Positions 36,430 through 44,857 of a stretch of 64,000 bases of DNA are shown here, in pieces; position 1 is the stretch's first letter, and every line of letters begins with the position of its first letter. The position numbers and the translations under genes are program-made. The notes under the pieces are model-generated. The model saw only the letters and a list, made by a program, of their open reading frames with translations. It did no database searches and was not told the origin of the DNA. The stretch comes from Heliorestis convoluta (GTDB lineage: Bacteria > Bacillota > Desulfitobacteriia > Heliobacteriales > Heliobacteriaceae), in the NCBI RefSeq assembly GCF_009649955.1, contig NZ_CP045875.1:1717501-1781500 (forward strand), read 5' to 3'.

Positions 36430-37818
36430 TTGAGAAAACCTTATAGCATCAAAATAATTATTGTTTACACCTATCTTTTTCTTTTGTTAATACCAGCGAT
36501 TGGTTTATTTATTTTCGGACCTGCTATGGAAGATAGGTTGCAGACGGCTTGGTGGTTCCTGGGCTACCTTGTGCTCTCAACGGGGCTTGTCTATGTCTGG
36601 GCTGGAAAAATAAGTCGCACCCTTGATGATGTAAGACGAGCTGTAGAGGATATGAAAGATGGCGCCATGCCTAGACTTTATGGCATTCAAAGAGAAGGAG
36701 AGTTAGGTCAACTAGCCTCAGCCATTCGAACTACGGCAGAAAGCTTACAAAAGGAAATACGAGACTTAAATCAAGAAAAGGATAAGTTTGAAACAGTACT
36801 CGGTTCTATGGTAGAAGGCGTTGTCGGCTTTGATCGACATGGTCGTATCCTATTAGTCAATGAAGCAGCCGAAAAAATGTTATTGATTGATGCAGATAAG
36901 GCCAAGGGGAAGCTCCTTGTAGAAGTAATCCGGAATAGAGAACTAGAAACAGTATTTTCTCATACTTTACAAAGCGGTGAGGCAGGGCGACAAGAAATTC
37001 AACTTTGGCCCAATCGATGGTTGATCTATCGAGTGCAGGTCATTCCTTTCTGGTCAGAAAAGCGCCTTCGCGGTGCTGTTATGGTTCTTCAGGATATTAC
37101 AGAAGTAAGACGCTTAGAGCAGATGCGAACAGAGTTTGTAGCGAATGTCTCCCATGAATTGCGAACCCCTCTGACTTCGATCAAAGGATTTGTAGAAACG
37201 TTACTCGATGGTGCTCTTGAAGATAAAAAAGTATCTCAACGATTTTTATCTATCATTGATGCTGAAACGGATCGCTTACAGCGTCTTATCGAAGACTTGC
37301 TAAAACTATCTCATATAGAAAGCCACCGCGAAGCGATCTTTCAAGGTGAAACAGATGCTGTACCAGAGATCTATCGAATTAGAAGTTTATTAACGCCGAT
37401 GGCGCAGGAGAAGGATGTAATACTACACTTTGAAGTAGAAAGGTCTTTGGTGTTGGTGCCTCTTACGTCCGATCATCTGCAACAAGTTCTCGTCAACCTC
37501 GTTGAAAATGCCATTAAATACAATAAAAAAGGTGGTGTCGTTCACCTTCGGGCCTTTCAGAAAGAGGGACTGGTACAAATCACGATAAAAGATACGGGAA
37601 TTGGTATTCCTGAAGAAAGCTTACCAAGAATCTTTGAGCGCTTTTATCGAGTTGATAAAGCTCGTTCCAGAGATATTGGAGGTACCGGGCTAGGTCTAGC
37701 CATTGTAAAGCATATTGTGGAAGGCAGTGGTGGAACCATCGCCGTAACTTCTCGTGTAGGCCAAGGAACGACTTTTTCGATTTCTTTTTCAAGCGTTAAC
37801 AATTTAACGAGAACTTAA
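36430..37818 (+). CDS. phoR: Phosphate-regulon sensor histidine kinase PhoR
   Basis: The 462-residue kinase has two close membrane segments (about residues 7-31 and 42-60) with an external loop of only about ten residues. A HAMP-like segment (RTLDDVRRAVEDMKDGAMPRL) follows, then a PAS domain (VLGSMVEGVVGFDRHGRIL), the HisKA box FVANVSHELRTPLTSIKG, and an ATPase domain (VNLVENAIKYNKKGG, DTGIGIPEESLPRIFERF, GGTGLGLAIVKHI). Start is taken as TTG 36430, just after the phoP stop. The weak ribosome site GGAAATGGGAT suggests coupling. The longer in-frame extension overlaps phoP and is rejected. Confidence 0.92.
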   Translation: MRKPYSIKIIIVYTYLFLLLIPAIGLFIFGPAMEDRLQTAWWFLGYLVLSTGLVYVWAGKISRTLDDVRRAVEDMKDGAMPRLYGIQREGELGQLASAIRTTAESLQKEIRDLNQEKDKFETVLGSMVEGVVGFDRHGRILLVNEAAEKMLLIDADKAKGKLLVEVIRNRELETVFSHTLQSGEAGRQEIQLWPNRWLIYRVQVIPFWSEKRLRGAVMVLQDITEVRRLEQMRTEFVANVSHELRTPLTSIKGFVETLLDGALEDKKVSQRFLSIIDAETDRLQRLIEDLLKLSHIESHREAIFQGETDAVPEIYRIRSLLTPMAQEKDVILHFEVERSLVLVPLTSDHLQQVLVNLVENAIKYNKKGGVVHLRAFQKEGLVQITIKDTGIGIPEESLPRIFERFYRVDKARSRDIGGTGLGLAIVKHIVEGSGGTIAVTSRVGQGTTFSISFSSVNNLTRT

Positions 37819-37841
37819 TCTGATTTTTATGGCTCTATAAT
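37804..37841 (+). promoter_or_regulatory. Possible Pho box and -10 before the CBS-MCP gene
   Basis: TTAACG, TTAATC and TTTATG recur with an exact 11-base period at 37804, 37815 and 37826, followed by TATAAT at 37836-37841. The arrangement resembles PhoP boxes, but the third repeat is weak and the first overlaps the phoR 3' end. Confidence 0.4.
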
Positions 37842-37933
37842 GGACAAAGTCTACTATTACCTTATAAGAACGAGGGTGAGTAGACTTTTTTTATTGCCTT
37901 TTCTTATCATCTACAAAGGAGGAATCAACAATA

Positions 37934-39148
37934 GTGTTACAAAATCGCAAAGCAACAAATGTGCTGGCCAAAGAAATAGATGATATGATGATTGCTCATT
38001 CCATTGCTACAAAGCCCATTGGTCAATTTACAGAACCTGTTCAGATGATGGATGGAAATATGAAAACACGTTATATTGCTGATTTTTTTGAGCGGGCACC
38101 TCATTCACAAAGTATCGTGGTTACTGATAAAGGGCTGCCAATTGGTTTGGTGATGAAAGATAAATTCTTTGCCCACCTTGGAAAGCGCTATGGTGTTTCG
38201 ATCTACTACGAGAGGCCTGTCCACTTAATAATGGATCCAAATTTTACTCGTGTTGATAGCGAGGCAACGGTGGAAGACGTTTCGAAGATAGCGACACAAC
38301 GAGAAAGCAATGTACTATACGATAGCATTGTTGTAACAGATCATGGTCGCTGTGTCGGCATTATTACAATTAAAGCTTTGTTAGATCTTATTACAGGAAA
38401 TCAAGTTGCTTTGGCCAGGAGTCAAACAAACAGTTTAAGAAAAACAGCTGATATGGTAGCTAATATTGCTGAATTAGCGCAGAAAATTGAAGCCTATAGT
38501 GCCCAGACCAAAGAAAAGTCTCAGAACATGCACAATTCAACAGTAGGAGGTCGGAAAGCAGTAATAGAAACACTCAAAGTAATCGAGCAAATTGGTCAAG
38601 CCATAAAAAAAGAAGCAGAGATCATTCATGAACTCGAAAAATATTCCAATAAAATCAAACCCATATCGTTGGTGATTGGCAAATTAGCTGGGCAGATTGA
38701 CATGCTTGCTTTGAATGCTTCTATTGAAGCAGCGCGAGCCGGTCAACATGGTCGAGGCTTTGCTGTCGTTGCAGCTGAAATCAAAAAACTTGCTGATGAG
38801 ACCAATGAATCAGCTAAAAATATAACAACACTCATTCAACTAATCATTCAACAAATTAGTGAAGCCGTAAAGACAGCAAAAAATTCACAAAAGCAAGTTC
38901 ACGCAGGTGAAATGATATCAGGAAAAATAGAAACATCCTTAGAAGAGATCTTCCATTCTATTGAAGAAACGAATCATCATGTAGAAGAAATTTTTGATCT
39001 AGCGAGTGAGATATCTTCTAGCTCCACCAATTTACTAGATGTAATCCAGTTTATGGCCCTACAAGCAGAGAAAGCGGCAGGTCTATCTGCCTCAAATACC
39101 CCTAGAGGGATGACGATAGAGAAAAAACCAATTAAGCAAATAAATTAA
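37934..39148 (+). CDS. Cytoplasmic CBS-domain methyl-accepting-type signalling protein
   Basis: The 404-residue protein has no membrane segment. Residues about 20-150 look like a CBS pair ([20 protein letters not shown] and [22 protein letters not shown]). Residues about 165-385 are coiled-coil with the MCP signalling hairpin, [31 protein letters not shown], given here as the MCP landmark in two adjoining halves. It could be a soluble chemotaxis receptor or regulator reading a cytoplasmic ligand. GTG 37934 follows AAAGGAGGAATC. Its place between phoR and pstS suggests a link to phosphate signalling, which is inference. No cheA or cheW is in the window. Confidence 0.85.
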   Translation: MLQNRKATNVLAKEIDDMMIAHSIATKPIGQFTEPVQMMDGNMKTRYIADFFERAPHSQSIVVTDKGLPIGLVMKDKFFAHLGKRYGVSIYYERPVHLIMDPNFTRVDSEATVEDVSKIATQRESNVLYDSIVVTDHGRCVGIITIKALLDLITGNQVALARSQTNSLRKTADMVANIAELAQKIEAYSAQTKEKSQNMHNSTVGGRKAVIETLKVIEQIGQAIKKEAEIIHELEKYSNKIKPISLVIGKLAGQIDMLALNASIEAARAGQHGRGFAVVAAEIKKLADETNESAKNITTLIQLIIQQISEAVKTAKNSQKQVHAGEMISGKIETSLEEIFHSIEETNHHVEEIFDLASEISSSSTNLLDVIQFMALQAEKAAGLSASNTPRGMTIEKKPIKQIN

Positions 39149-39198
39149 CACTTTATTAAAATAATGCTAATCAAGTCATAACAACTTTTCTATATTAT
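39145..39198 (+). promoter_or_regulatory. Pho box and -10 before pstS1
   Basis: TTAACA (39145), TTAAAA (39156), CTAATC (39167) and ATAACA (39178) occur with an exact 11-base period. TATTAT lies at 39193-39198. Four TTAACA-like hexamers spaced by five bases are the known PhoP-binding pattern of Bacillus subtilis. Confidence 0.8.
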
Positions 39199-39251
39199 GA
39201 TAGTCGTAGCAGGACAAAAGGTCCTGAAAAAAGAGGAGGGTAATATTTTTT

Positions 39252-40139
39252 ATGAATCTAAAAAAAATCACAAAGGTTCTTAGTTTATCAGTTGTAACAG
39301 CTCTTCTAGGTGCAGTTGCTGTAGGTTGTACAGGAGATGACGGACAAAGCAATACGGGAGAGGGTGGACTTTCTGGAACCGTTCAAGTAAGAGGTTCTGA
39401 TACATTAGTGAACATGAGCCAGGCGCTTGCTGAAGAATTTATGGATAAACATCCTAATGTCAGTGTTGCTGTAACAGGTGGTGGTTCCGGAACAGGTATC
39501 TCTGCACTGATTAACGGGACTGCTGACATGTCCAATTCTTCTCGTGATATTAAAGAAAGTGAAATCGCTGATATCAAAGAAAAAACAGGAAAAGATGTTG
39601 CGGAATATACGATTGCCCTTGATGGCCTTGGTTTCATTGTACATAAAGACAGTCCCATTGATGCATTAACCATGGAACAGTTAAAAGGTATTTACACAGG
39701 AAAAATTACGAACTGGAGCGAAGTAGGTGGCCCCGATCAAAGAATAACGGCTCTAGCTCGAGAGACTTCTTCAGGAACACACGTTTTTGTTAAAGAATTT
39801 ATTTTGGACAATGAAGAATATCGTCCCGATGCCCTTCTTCAAACTTCTAGTGCAACGATAGCGAAAGAAGTAGAAACAAACCAGGCAGCAATCGGTTATG
39901 TTGGTATGGGCTATCTCACCGATAAAGTGAAAACGCTGTCTGTAAAGAAAACGGAAGAAAGCGCTCCTGTGTTCCCTACCAATGAGGCCGTAAAAGATGG
40001 TTCTTATCCTGTTTCTCGTCCCCTTCATGTCTATGCTGCAGGTGAACTAGAAGGCGCTGCCAAAGCATTCATGGACTTTATGCTCAGTACAGAAGGACAG
40101 AAAATTATCGGTGAAATGGAGTTTGTTCCTATAAAATAG
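39252..40139 (+). CDS. pstS: Phosphate ABC transporter substrate-binding lipoprotein PstS (copy 1)
   Basis: PstS captures phosphate outside the membrane. It has a lipoprotein signal (SLSVVTALLGAVAVGCTGDD, lipobox VAVGC) and the PstS pattern VQVRGSDTLVNMSQALAEEF, VAVTGGGSGTGISALINGTADMSNSSRDIK, and ARETSSGTHVFVKEF (in pieces). At 295 residues it is full length. GAGGAGGG precedes the ATG. It is followed by a terminator, so it can be expressed separately at high level. It has about 70-75% visible identity to copy 2 over the aligned core by eye. Confidence 0.95.
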   Translation: MNLKKITKVLSLSVVTALLGAVAVGCTGDDGQSNTGEGGLSGTVQVRGSDTLVNMSQALAEEFMDKHPNVSVAVTGGGSGTGISALINGTADMSNSSRDIKESEIADIKEKTGKDVAEYTIALDGLGFIVHKDSPIDALTMEQLKGIYTGKITNWSEVGGPDQRITALARETSSGTHVFVKEFILDNEEYRPDALLQTSSATIAKEVETNQAAIGYVGMGYLTDKVKTLSVKKTEESAPVFPTNEAVKDGSYPVSRPLHVYAAGELEGAAKAFMDFMLSTEGQKIIGEMEFVPIK

Positions 40140-40204
40140 CAAGGGCAAAACGTAAAATAACTGCTTATGCATAGGTAGTACAAGAAAAGCTGCAGAATAG
40201 ATTA

Positions 40205-40247
40205 AAAAAGCCTGCTCCATTGCCTCGAAAGGATGGGCAGGCTTTTT
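40205..40247 (+). terminator. Terminator after pstS1
   Basis: AAAAAGCCTGCTCCAT and ATGGGCAGGCTTTTT form a stable stem ending in a T run. Confidence 0.9.
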
Positions 40248-40346
40248 CATAAAATAGGACACTATACCAAGAATATTTTATCATAAATTACACATAACCC
40301 CCTTCTCTGTGCGTTTTCCTCGTAATTTGTCGAAATAACTATGAAC

Positions 40347-40397
40347 TTAACATTTTCTTAATATAACCGTAACAGAAGTCTAATAAAGTCATAGTAT
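40347..40397 (+). promoter_or_regulatory. Pho box and -10 before pstS2
   Basis: TTAACA (40347), TTAATA (40358), GTAACA (40369) and CTAATA (40380) recur every 11 bases, and TAGTAT at 40392-40397 is a candidate -10. The pattern matches that before pstS1. Confidence 0.8.
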
Positions 40398-40468
40398 CGT
40401 TTACGAGAGAGAGCAGGGTCTTTTTTGTGAAAAGGATCCTGGACATAACGAGGAGGGACATCTATTTC

Positions 40469-41325
40469 ATGACCTATTTTAAAAAGGTTCGGAAATTTCT
40501 GGCAATTTCTGTTATAACAGCCATGGCTGGCCTTGTTGCAACAGGATGTACAGGCGAACCGATGGAGTCCATTAAAGTAAAAGGCTCTGATACAATAGTG
40601 AATATGACACAAGTCCTAGCAGAAGAGTTTATGATTCAAAATGATGTTAGTATTGCTGTAACCGGTGGCGGTTCTGGTACAGGCATTGCTGCTTTGCTTA
40701 ATGGAACAGCTGATATAGCAATTACTTCTCGTGATATTAAAGAAAGTGAAATAGAAACCATTAAAGAGAAAACAGGAAAAGAAGTTGTAGAGTATACAGT
40801 TGCTCTTGACGGCTTAGCCTTTGTTGTTCATCCCGAAAACCCCATTGAAGAGTTAACGATGGATCAACTGAAAGATATCTATACCGGAAAGGTAACCAAC
40901 TGGCTTGAACTCGGTGGACATGATCAAAATATTGTCGTTCTTGCCCGAGAAACATCTTCTGGCACCCACGTTTTTGTTAAAGAATTTGTTATGGCCAATC
41001 AAGAATATCGCCTGATGCCCTATTATTAACGTCTAGTGGCACCATTTCCAAAGAGATTGAAACAAATCGATCGGCCATTGGCTATATCGGTGTGGGTTAT
41101 CTTACCGATACGGTTAACGCCATTTCTGTTAAGAAAAATGACGAAACTGATGCTATCTACCCTACAGAAGAAGTGATTAAAAATGGATCTTATCCTATTT
41201 CGCGTCCTCTTCACTTCTATACAGCCGGTATGGCAGAAGGTCTAGCCAAAGATTTCATTGACTACGTCTTAAGTGAAGAAGGACAACAAATCGTTGACGA
41301 GATGGAGTTTGTCTCCATTAAGTAA
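40469..41325 (+). pseudogene. pstS: PstS copy 2, interrupted by a one-base deletion
   Basis: This is a second phosphate-binding lipoprotein (VITAMAGLVATGCTGEP). It aligns with copy 1 to residue 181 (FVKEFVMANQEYR), then reads LMPYY and stops at 41029. The reading frame that continues the protein (PDALLLTSSGTISKEIETN, IGYIGVGYLTDTV to the normal C-terminus) is one base off. One extra C in CGCCTGATG (41009-41014) restores a single 285-residue frame and matches YRPDALL of copy 1. Start is ATG 40469 with AGGAGGG. It is a young pseudogene or an assembly error. It leads pstC-pstA-pstB-phoU. Confidence 0.93.
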
Positions 41326-41359
41326 ATATATCGTTACGATGATGAAAAGTTTTCATTCG

Positions 41360-41390
41360 GGTAGAGTCCGACTGCTCTGCCTTTTTTTTT
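41360..41390 (+). terminator. Terminator/attenuator between pstS2 and pstC
   Basis: GGTAGAG and CTCTGCC (one G-U pair) form a 7-bp stem with an 8-base loop followed by nine T. Partial termination here would give more PstS than membrane components, as known in other pst operons. Confidence 0.75.
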
Positions 41391-41427
41391 CTGATAGCAG
41401 TTCCCCTTAATAGAGGAGGTAAAAGCA

Positions 41428-42387
41428 TTGAATTCAAAGGAAGGCAACGTCGTTGAAGATGAATCGTTAAACAATAAGAAAAAACTTTCCAAATCCTCTT
41501 CCACGCGCCGGCGTCTGTGGGATATCTTTGAAAAATTTTCCGAAGGCCTTCTATTTGTGAGCGCTTTTATAGGCGTTATTACTGTTATTATGATTTTTTT
41601 ATTCCTCTTCAAAGAGGCCGTTCCTCTGTTTCTCGATCCCCTTTCAGCACCTACGTTAGTTGAGAAAAACTGGTACCCCATTTCAAACCCTCATGTTTTT
41701 GGTCTCTGGCCATTAATTGCCGGTTCATTGCTTGTCACTTTTGGAGCCATTGTAATCAGCGTTCCACTGGGTGTGGGAGCGGCCATTTATCTTTCTATGG
41801 TAGCAAGTCCTAAGATGCGAGAGTTTTTGAAACCAACGATTGAAGTTCTGGCAGGGATTCCTTCCGTTGTATTAGGCTTTTTTGGCCTTGTTGTATTGGC
41901 GCCATGGATTCGAGACTTTTTTGGCCTTTCTACAGGACTAACAGCTTTAACAGGCTCGATTACGCTAGCGTTGATGGCTTTGCCAACAATTACGTCTATC
42001 TCAGAAGATGCTATTTCATCAGTGCCTCGCAAATACATGGAAGCTTCTTTAAGTATGGGAGCCACTCGTTGGCAGGCGATTGTTACAGTTGTAGTGCCTG
42101 CCGCCCTATCCGGGATTACGGCTGCTGTTATGTTAGGCATTGGACGAGCCATTGGAGAAACAATGACTGTTCTTATGGTAACGGGTAATGCTGCTATCAT
42201 TCCTGGCTCGTTGTTAGAACCGGTTCGAACGATGACGGCTACCATTGCTGCTGAAATGGGTGAAGTCGCTCGAGGCAGTGAACATTACCATGCGCTCTTC
42301 GTCGTTGGTGTTGTTCTCTTTATGATTACCTTTGCTGTAAACTATATAGCAGATCTGGTCAGTAGGCGCATGAAGGAGGTTGAATAG
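41428..42387 (+). CDS. pstC: Phosphate ABC transporter permease PstC
   Basis: PstC is one of the two phosphate permease subunits. The 319-residue protein has a charged N-terminal stretch of about 30 residues, six membrane segments, and the EAA-type loop EDAISSVPRKYMEASLSMGATRWQAI that docks on PstB. The C-terminal membrane segment starts ALFVVGVVLFMITFAVNYIAD. Start is TTG 41428 with GAGGAGGT upstream. It is followed two bases later by pstA. Confidence 0.95.
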   Translation: MNSKEGNVVEDESLNNKKKLSKSSSTRRRLWDIFEKFSEGLLFVSAFIGVITVIMIFLFLFKEAVPLFLDPLSAPTLVEKNWYPISNPHVFGLWPLIAGSLLVTFGAIVISVPLGVGAAIYLSMVASPKMREFLKPTIEVLAGIPSVVLGFFGLVVLAPWIRDFFGLSTGLTALTGSITLALMALPTITSISEDAISSVPRKYMEASLSMGATRWQAIVTVVVPAALSGITAAVMLGIGRAIGETMTVLMVTGNAAIIPGSLLEPVRTMTATIAAEMGEVARGSEHYHALFVVGVVLFMITFAVNYIADLVSRRMKEVE

Positions 42388-42389
42388 CG

Positions 42390-43235
42390 ATGTCACCGAA
42401 ATTGCAAGAAAAAATTGCATTCAGTATTTTGCGGGCCATTGCTTTCTTCATTGTGCTCTGCCTAGCTGTTGTGCTTTGGGATATTTTCTCTAAAGGTCTT
42501 CCTGCTCTAACGTGGGAGTTTATCACAGAGAATCCTCGTCGTGGTATGACCGAGGGTGGTATCTTTCCAGCCATTGTAGGTACTTTCTATCTCGTTATGG
42601 GAACGATTCTTTTTGCATTGCCTATCGGTGTTATGACAGCTATCTACCTTGTTGAGTATGCAAGAGAGTCTTGGGCAACTCGTATGATCCGATTGGCTGT
42701 TGTTAACTTAGCAGGTGTGCCTTCTGTCGTTTTTGGTCTCTTTGGTTTAGGTTTTTTTGTACTCTTTTTAGGCTTTGGTGTCTCCATCTTGGCTGGTTCG
42801 CTCACGCTGGCCTTAATGATTTTGCCAGTTATTATTACAACTTCGGAAGAAGCATTGCGAACGGTTCCGCGAGGTTATAGAGAAGCGAGTCTGGCTTTAG
42901 GTGCAACAAAGCTACAGACAATCCTCTTTATTGTTCTACCCAATGCCATGCCGGGAATTCTGACAGGTTCAATTCTTGGTGTAGCTCGAGCCGCTGGTGA
43001 AACAGCCCCTATTTTGTTAACTGTTGCAGCCTTTTTCCTACCTAGATTGCCGAGCAGCATCTTTGATCAGGCCATGGCTTTGCCATACCACCTTTATGTG
43101 TTGGCGACACAAGTACCGCACGCCGATCAATCCATCCCCTACGGAACAGCGGCTGTTTTAATGATCCTCGTGTTAGGGTTAAATTTGGTTGCCATATTAT
43201 TCCGATCTTATTTCCGTCGTATGCATAAAGTGTAG
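42390..43235 (+). CDS. pstA: Phosphate ABC transporter permease PstA
   Basis: PstA is the second permease subunit, 281 residues with six membrane segments. The cytoplasmic loop TTSEEALRTVPRGYREASLALGATKLQTI matches the PstA/PstC docking motif (quoted as the loop around residues 150-178). GPPF-type residues of other families are absent. ATG 42390 follows GAAGGAGGTTG across the pstC end, so translation is probably coupled. Confidence 0.95.
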   Translation: MSPKLQEKIAFSILRAIAFFIVLCLAVVLWDIFSKGLPALTWEFITENPRRGMTEGGIFPAIVGTFYLVMGTILFALPIGVMTAIYLVEYARESWATRMIRLAVVNLAGVPSVVFGLFGLGFFVLFLGFGVSILAGSLTLALMILPVIITTSEEALRTVPRGYREASLALGATKLQTILFIVLPNAMPGILTGSILGVARAAGETAPILLTVAAFFLPRLPSSIFDQAMALPYHLYVLATQVPHADQSIPYGTAAVLMILVLGLNLVAILFRSYFRRMHKV

Positions 43236-43258
43236 TGCGTAGACTGTAGGAGGATATA

Positions 43259-44017
43259 ATGAGTAAAGTAAAAATTATGGCTGAAGACCTAAGTCTTTTT
43301 TATGGTGACTTTCAAGCACTTAAAAAAATTAGTTTAACGATGAAAGAAAAAGAAGTAACGGCTTTAATCGGACCTTCGGGGTGTGGAAAATCTACTTTTC
43401 TACGTTGTTTAAATCGTATGAATGATATAATTCCTACTTGTCATGTAGAAGGAAAACTAACCTTTGAAGGGGAAGATATATATCACCCGGACTGTGATGT
43501 TGTAGCCTTGAGAAAAAGAGTGGGGATGGTCTTTCAGGCGCCCAACCCTTTTCCAAAAAGTATCTACGAGAATGTGGCCTATGCCCCCAAATTACATGGT
43601 ACAAAAGATCGAGCCCTTTTAGATGAAATTGTAGAAACATCGCTCAAACAAGCAGCTTTATGGGATGAAGTCAAAGATCGATTGAATAAGCCAGCCTTAG
43701 GCTTATCAGGTGGTCAACAACAGCGACTCTGTATAGCTCGTGCTCTCGCTATCAAGCCAGAAGTATTATTAATGGATGAACCTACTTCAGCGCTTGATCC
43801 AATTTCAACGTTGAAGATTGAAGAGTTGATTCGTGAATTAAAGCAACATTATACGATTATTATTGTTACACACAATATGCAGCAAGCGGCCAGGGTATCC
43901 GATAGAACGGCCTTTTTCCTTGTTGGTGATCTAGTGGAAGTTGATGATACGGAAGTTATCTTCACCAATCCAAAGGATCAAAGAACGGAAGACTATATTA
44001 CAGGACGATTTGGTTAA
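43259..44017 (+). CDS. pstB: Phosphate ABC transporter ATP-binding protein PstB
   Basis: PstB powers phosphate import. It has Walker [20 protein letters not shown] near residue 38, signature [16 protein letters not shown], Walker [14 protein letters not shown] and the switch histidine in [11 protein letters not shown]. At 252 residues it is normal. GTAGGAGGATATA precedes the ATG. It sits between pstA and phoU. Confidence 0.97.
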   Translation: MSKVKIMAEDLSLFYGDFQALKKISLTMKEKEVTALIGPSGCGKSTFLRCLNRMNDIIPTCHVEGKLTFEGEDIYHPDCDVVALRKRVGMVFQAPNPFPKSIYENVAYAPKLHGTKDRALLDEIVETSLKQAALWDEVKDRLNKPALGLSGGQQQRLCIARALAIKPEVLLMDEPTSALDPISTLKIEELIRELKQHYTIIIVTHNMQQAARVSDRTAFFLVGDLVEVDDTEVIFTNPKDQRTEDYITGRFG

Positions 44018-44039
44018 ATCAAAAGAAAGGGCGGAGCAT

Positions 44040-44699
44040 ATGGCAATTAGAACAGAGTTTGACCAGTCTTTACGAGATCTACAAGCCAAACTATTGAGAA
44101 TGGGGACGCTGGTAGAAGAAGCGATTCATAAGAGTACAGAAGCTTTGATCAAACAAGATAATGCCCTGGCAGATGCAGTCATTGATGGTGACGATGTTTT
44201 AGATCGTCTTCATATGGAGATTGAAGATAGCTGTATGAAGTTGATTGCGATGCAACAACCCATGGCAAAAGATCTGCGTAAGATTAGCGCCGCTTGGAGA
44301 ATCTCTGTTGAATTAGAGCGCATGGCCGACAACGCTGTGGATATTGCCAAATCATATCGACGCATTGCAGGTCAACTCTACATTAAGCCCTTGATTGATA
44401 TTCCAATGATGTCTGAAATTTGTCAGCAGATGGTAAAAGGTGGTCTTGACGCCTACATCAAAGACGATAAAGAAATGGCCATTAAGATGAGTGAGCTTGA
44501 CCATAAAGTAGATGCCCTTTATAAGCAGGTATTTCGTGAACTTCTTGCGATTATGCTAGAAGATCCGAAAACAATTGCTCAAGCGACTCATCTCCTCTTT
44601 ATAGCCCGTCATTTGGAGCGTTTTGGCGATCATGCAACGAACATTGCTGAGTCTGTTGTCTATCTCGCAACAGGTGAACGAGCTTATCTAAACGAATAG
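44040..44699 (+). CDS. phoU: Phosphate transport accessory/regulatory protein PhoU
   Basis: PhoU links Pst transport state to PhoR. The 219-residue helical protein has two repeats of the three-helix bundle with the metal-binding E/DxxxD pattern (IAMQQPMAKDLRKISAAWRI with ELERMADNAVDIAK, and FIARHLERFGDHATNIAES). Start is ATG 44040 after GGGCGGAG; the longer in-frame extension overlaps pstB and is rejected. It is last in the pst operon. Confidence 0.95.
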   Translation: MAIRTEFDQSLRDLQAKLLRMGTLVEEAIHKSTEALIKQDNALADAVIDGDDVLDRLHMEIEDSCMKLIAMQQPMAKDLRKISAAWRISVELERMADNAVDIAKSYRRIAGQLYIKPLIDIPMMSEICQQMVKGGLDAYIKDDKEMAIKMSELDHKVDALYKQVFRELLAIMLEDPKTIAQATHLLFIARHLERFGDHATNIAESVVYLATGERAYLNE

Positions 44700-44709
44700 C
44701 ACAAAACTA

Positions 44710-44750
44710 TAAAAAGCCGCCCTTTGAAAGAAAAGGGTGGCTTTTTTGTT
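44710..44750 (+). terminator. Terminator after phoU
   Basis: AAAAAGCCGCCCTTT and AAAGGGTGGCTTTTTT form a strong stem with a T run, ending the pst-phoU operon. Confidence 0.92.
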
Positions 44751-44857
44751 TTTTTACATGTCGACAAAACCTGCAAGATCAGGCAATGGTGAATGATTTT
44801 TGAAGCTTTCGCACATAGATAAGCTGTAATGCCACTATTTCTGAGGAGAGAAGTAGG

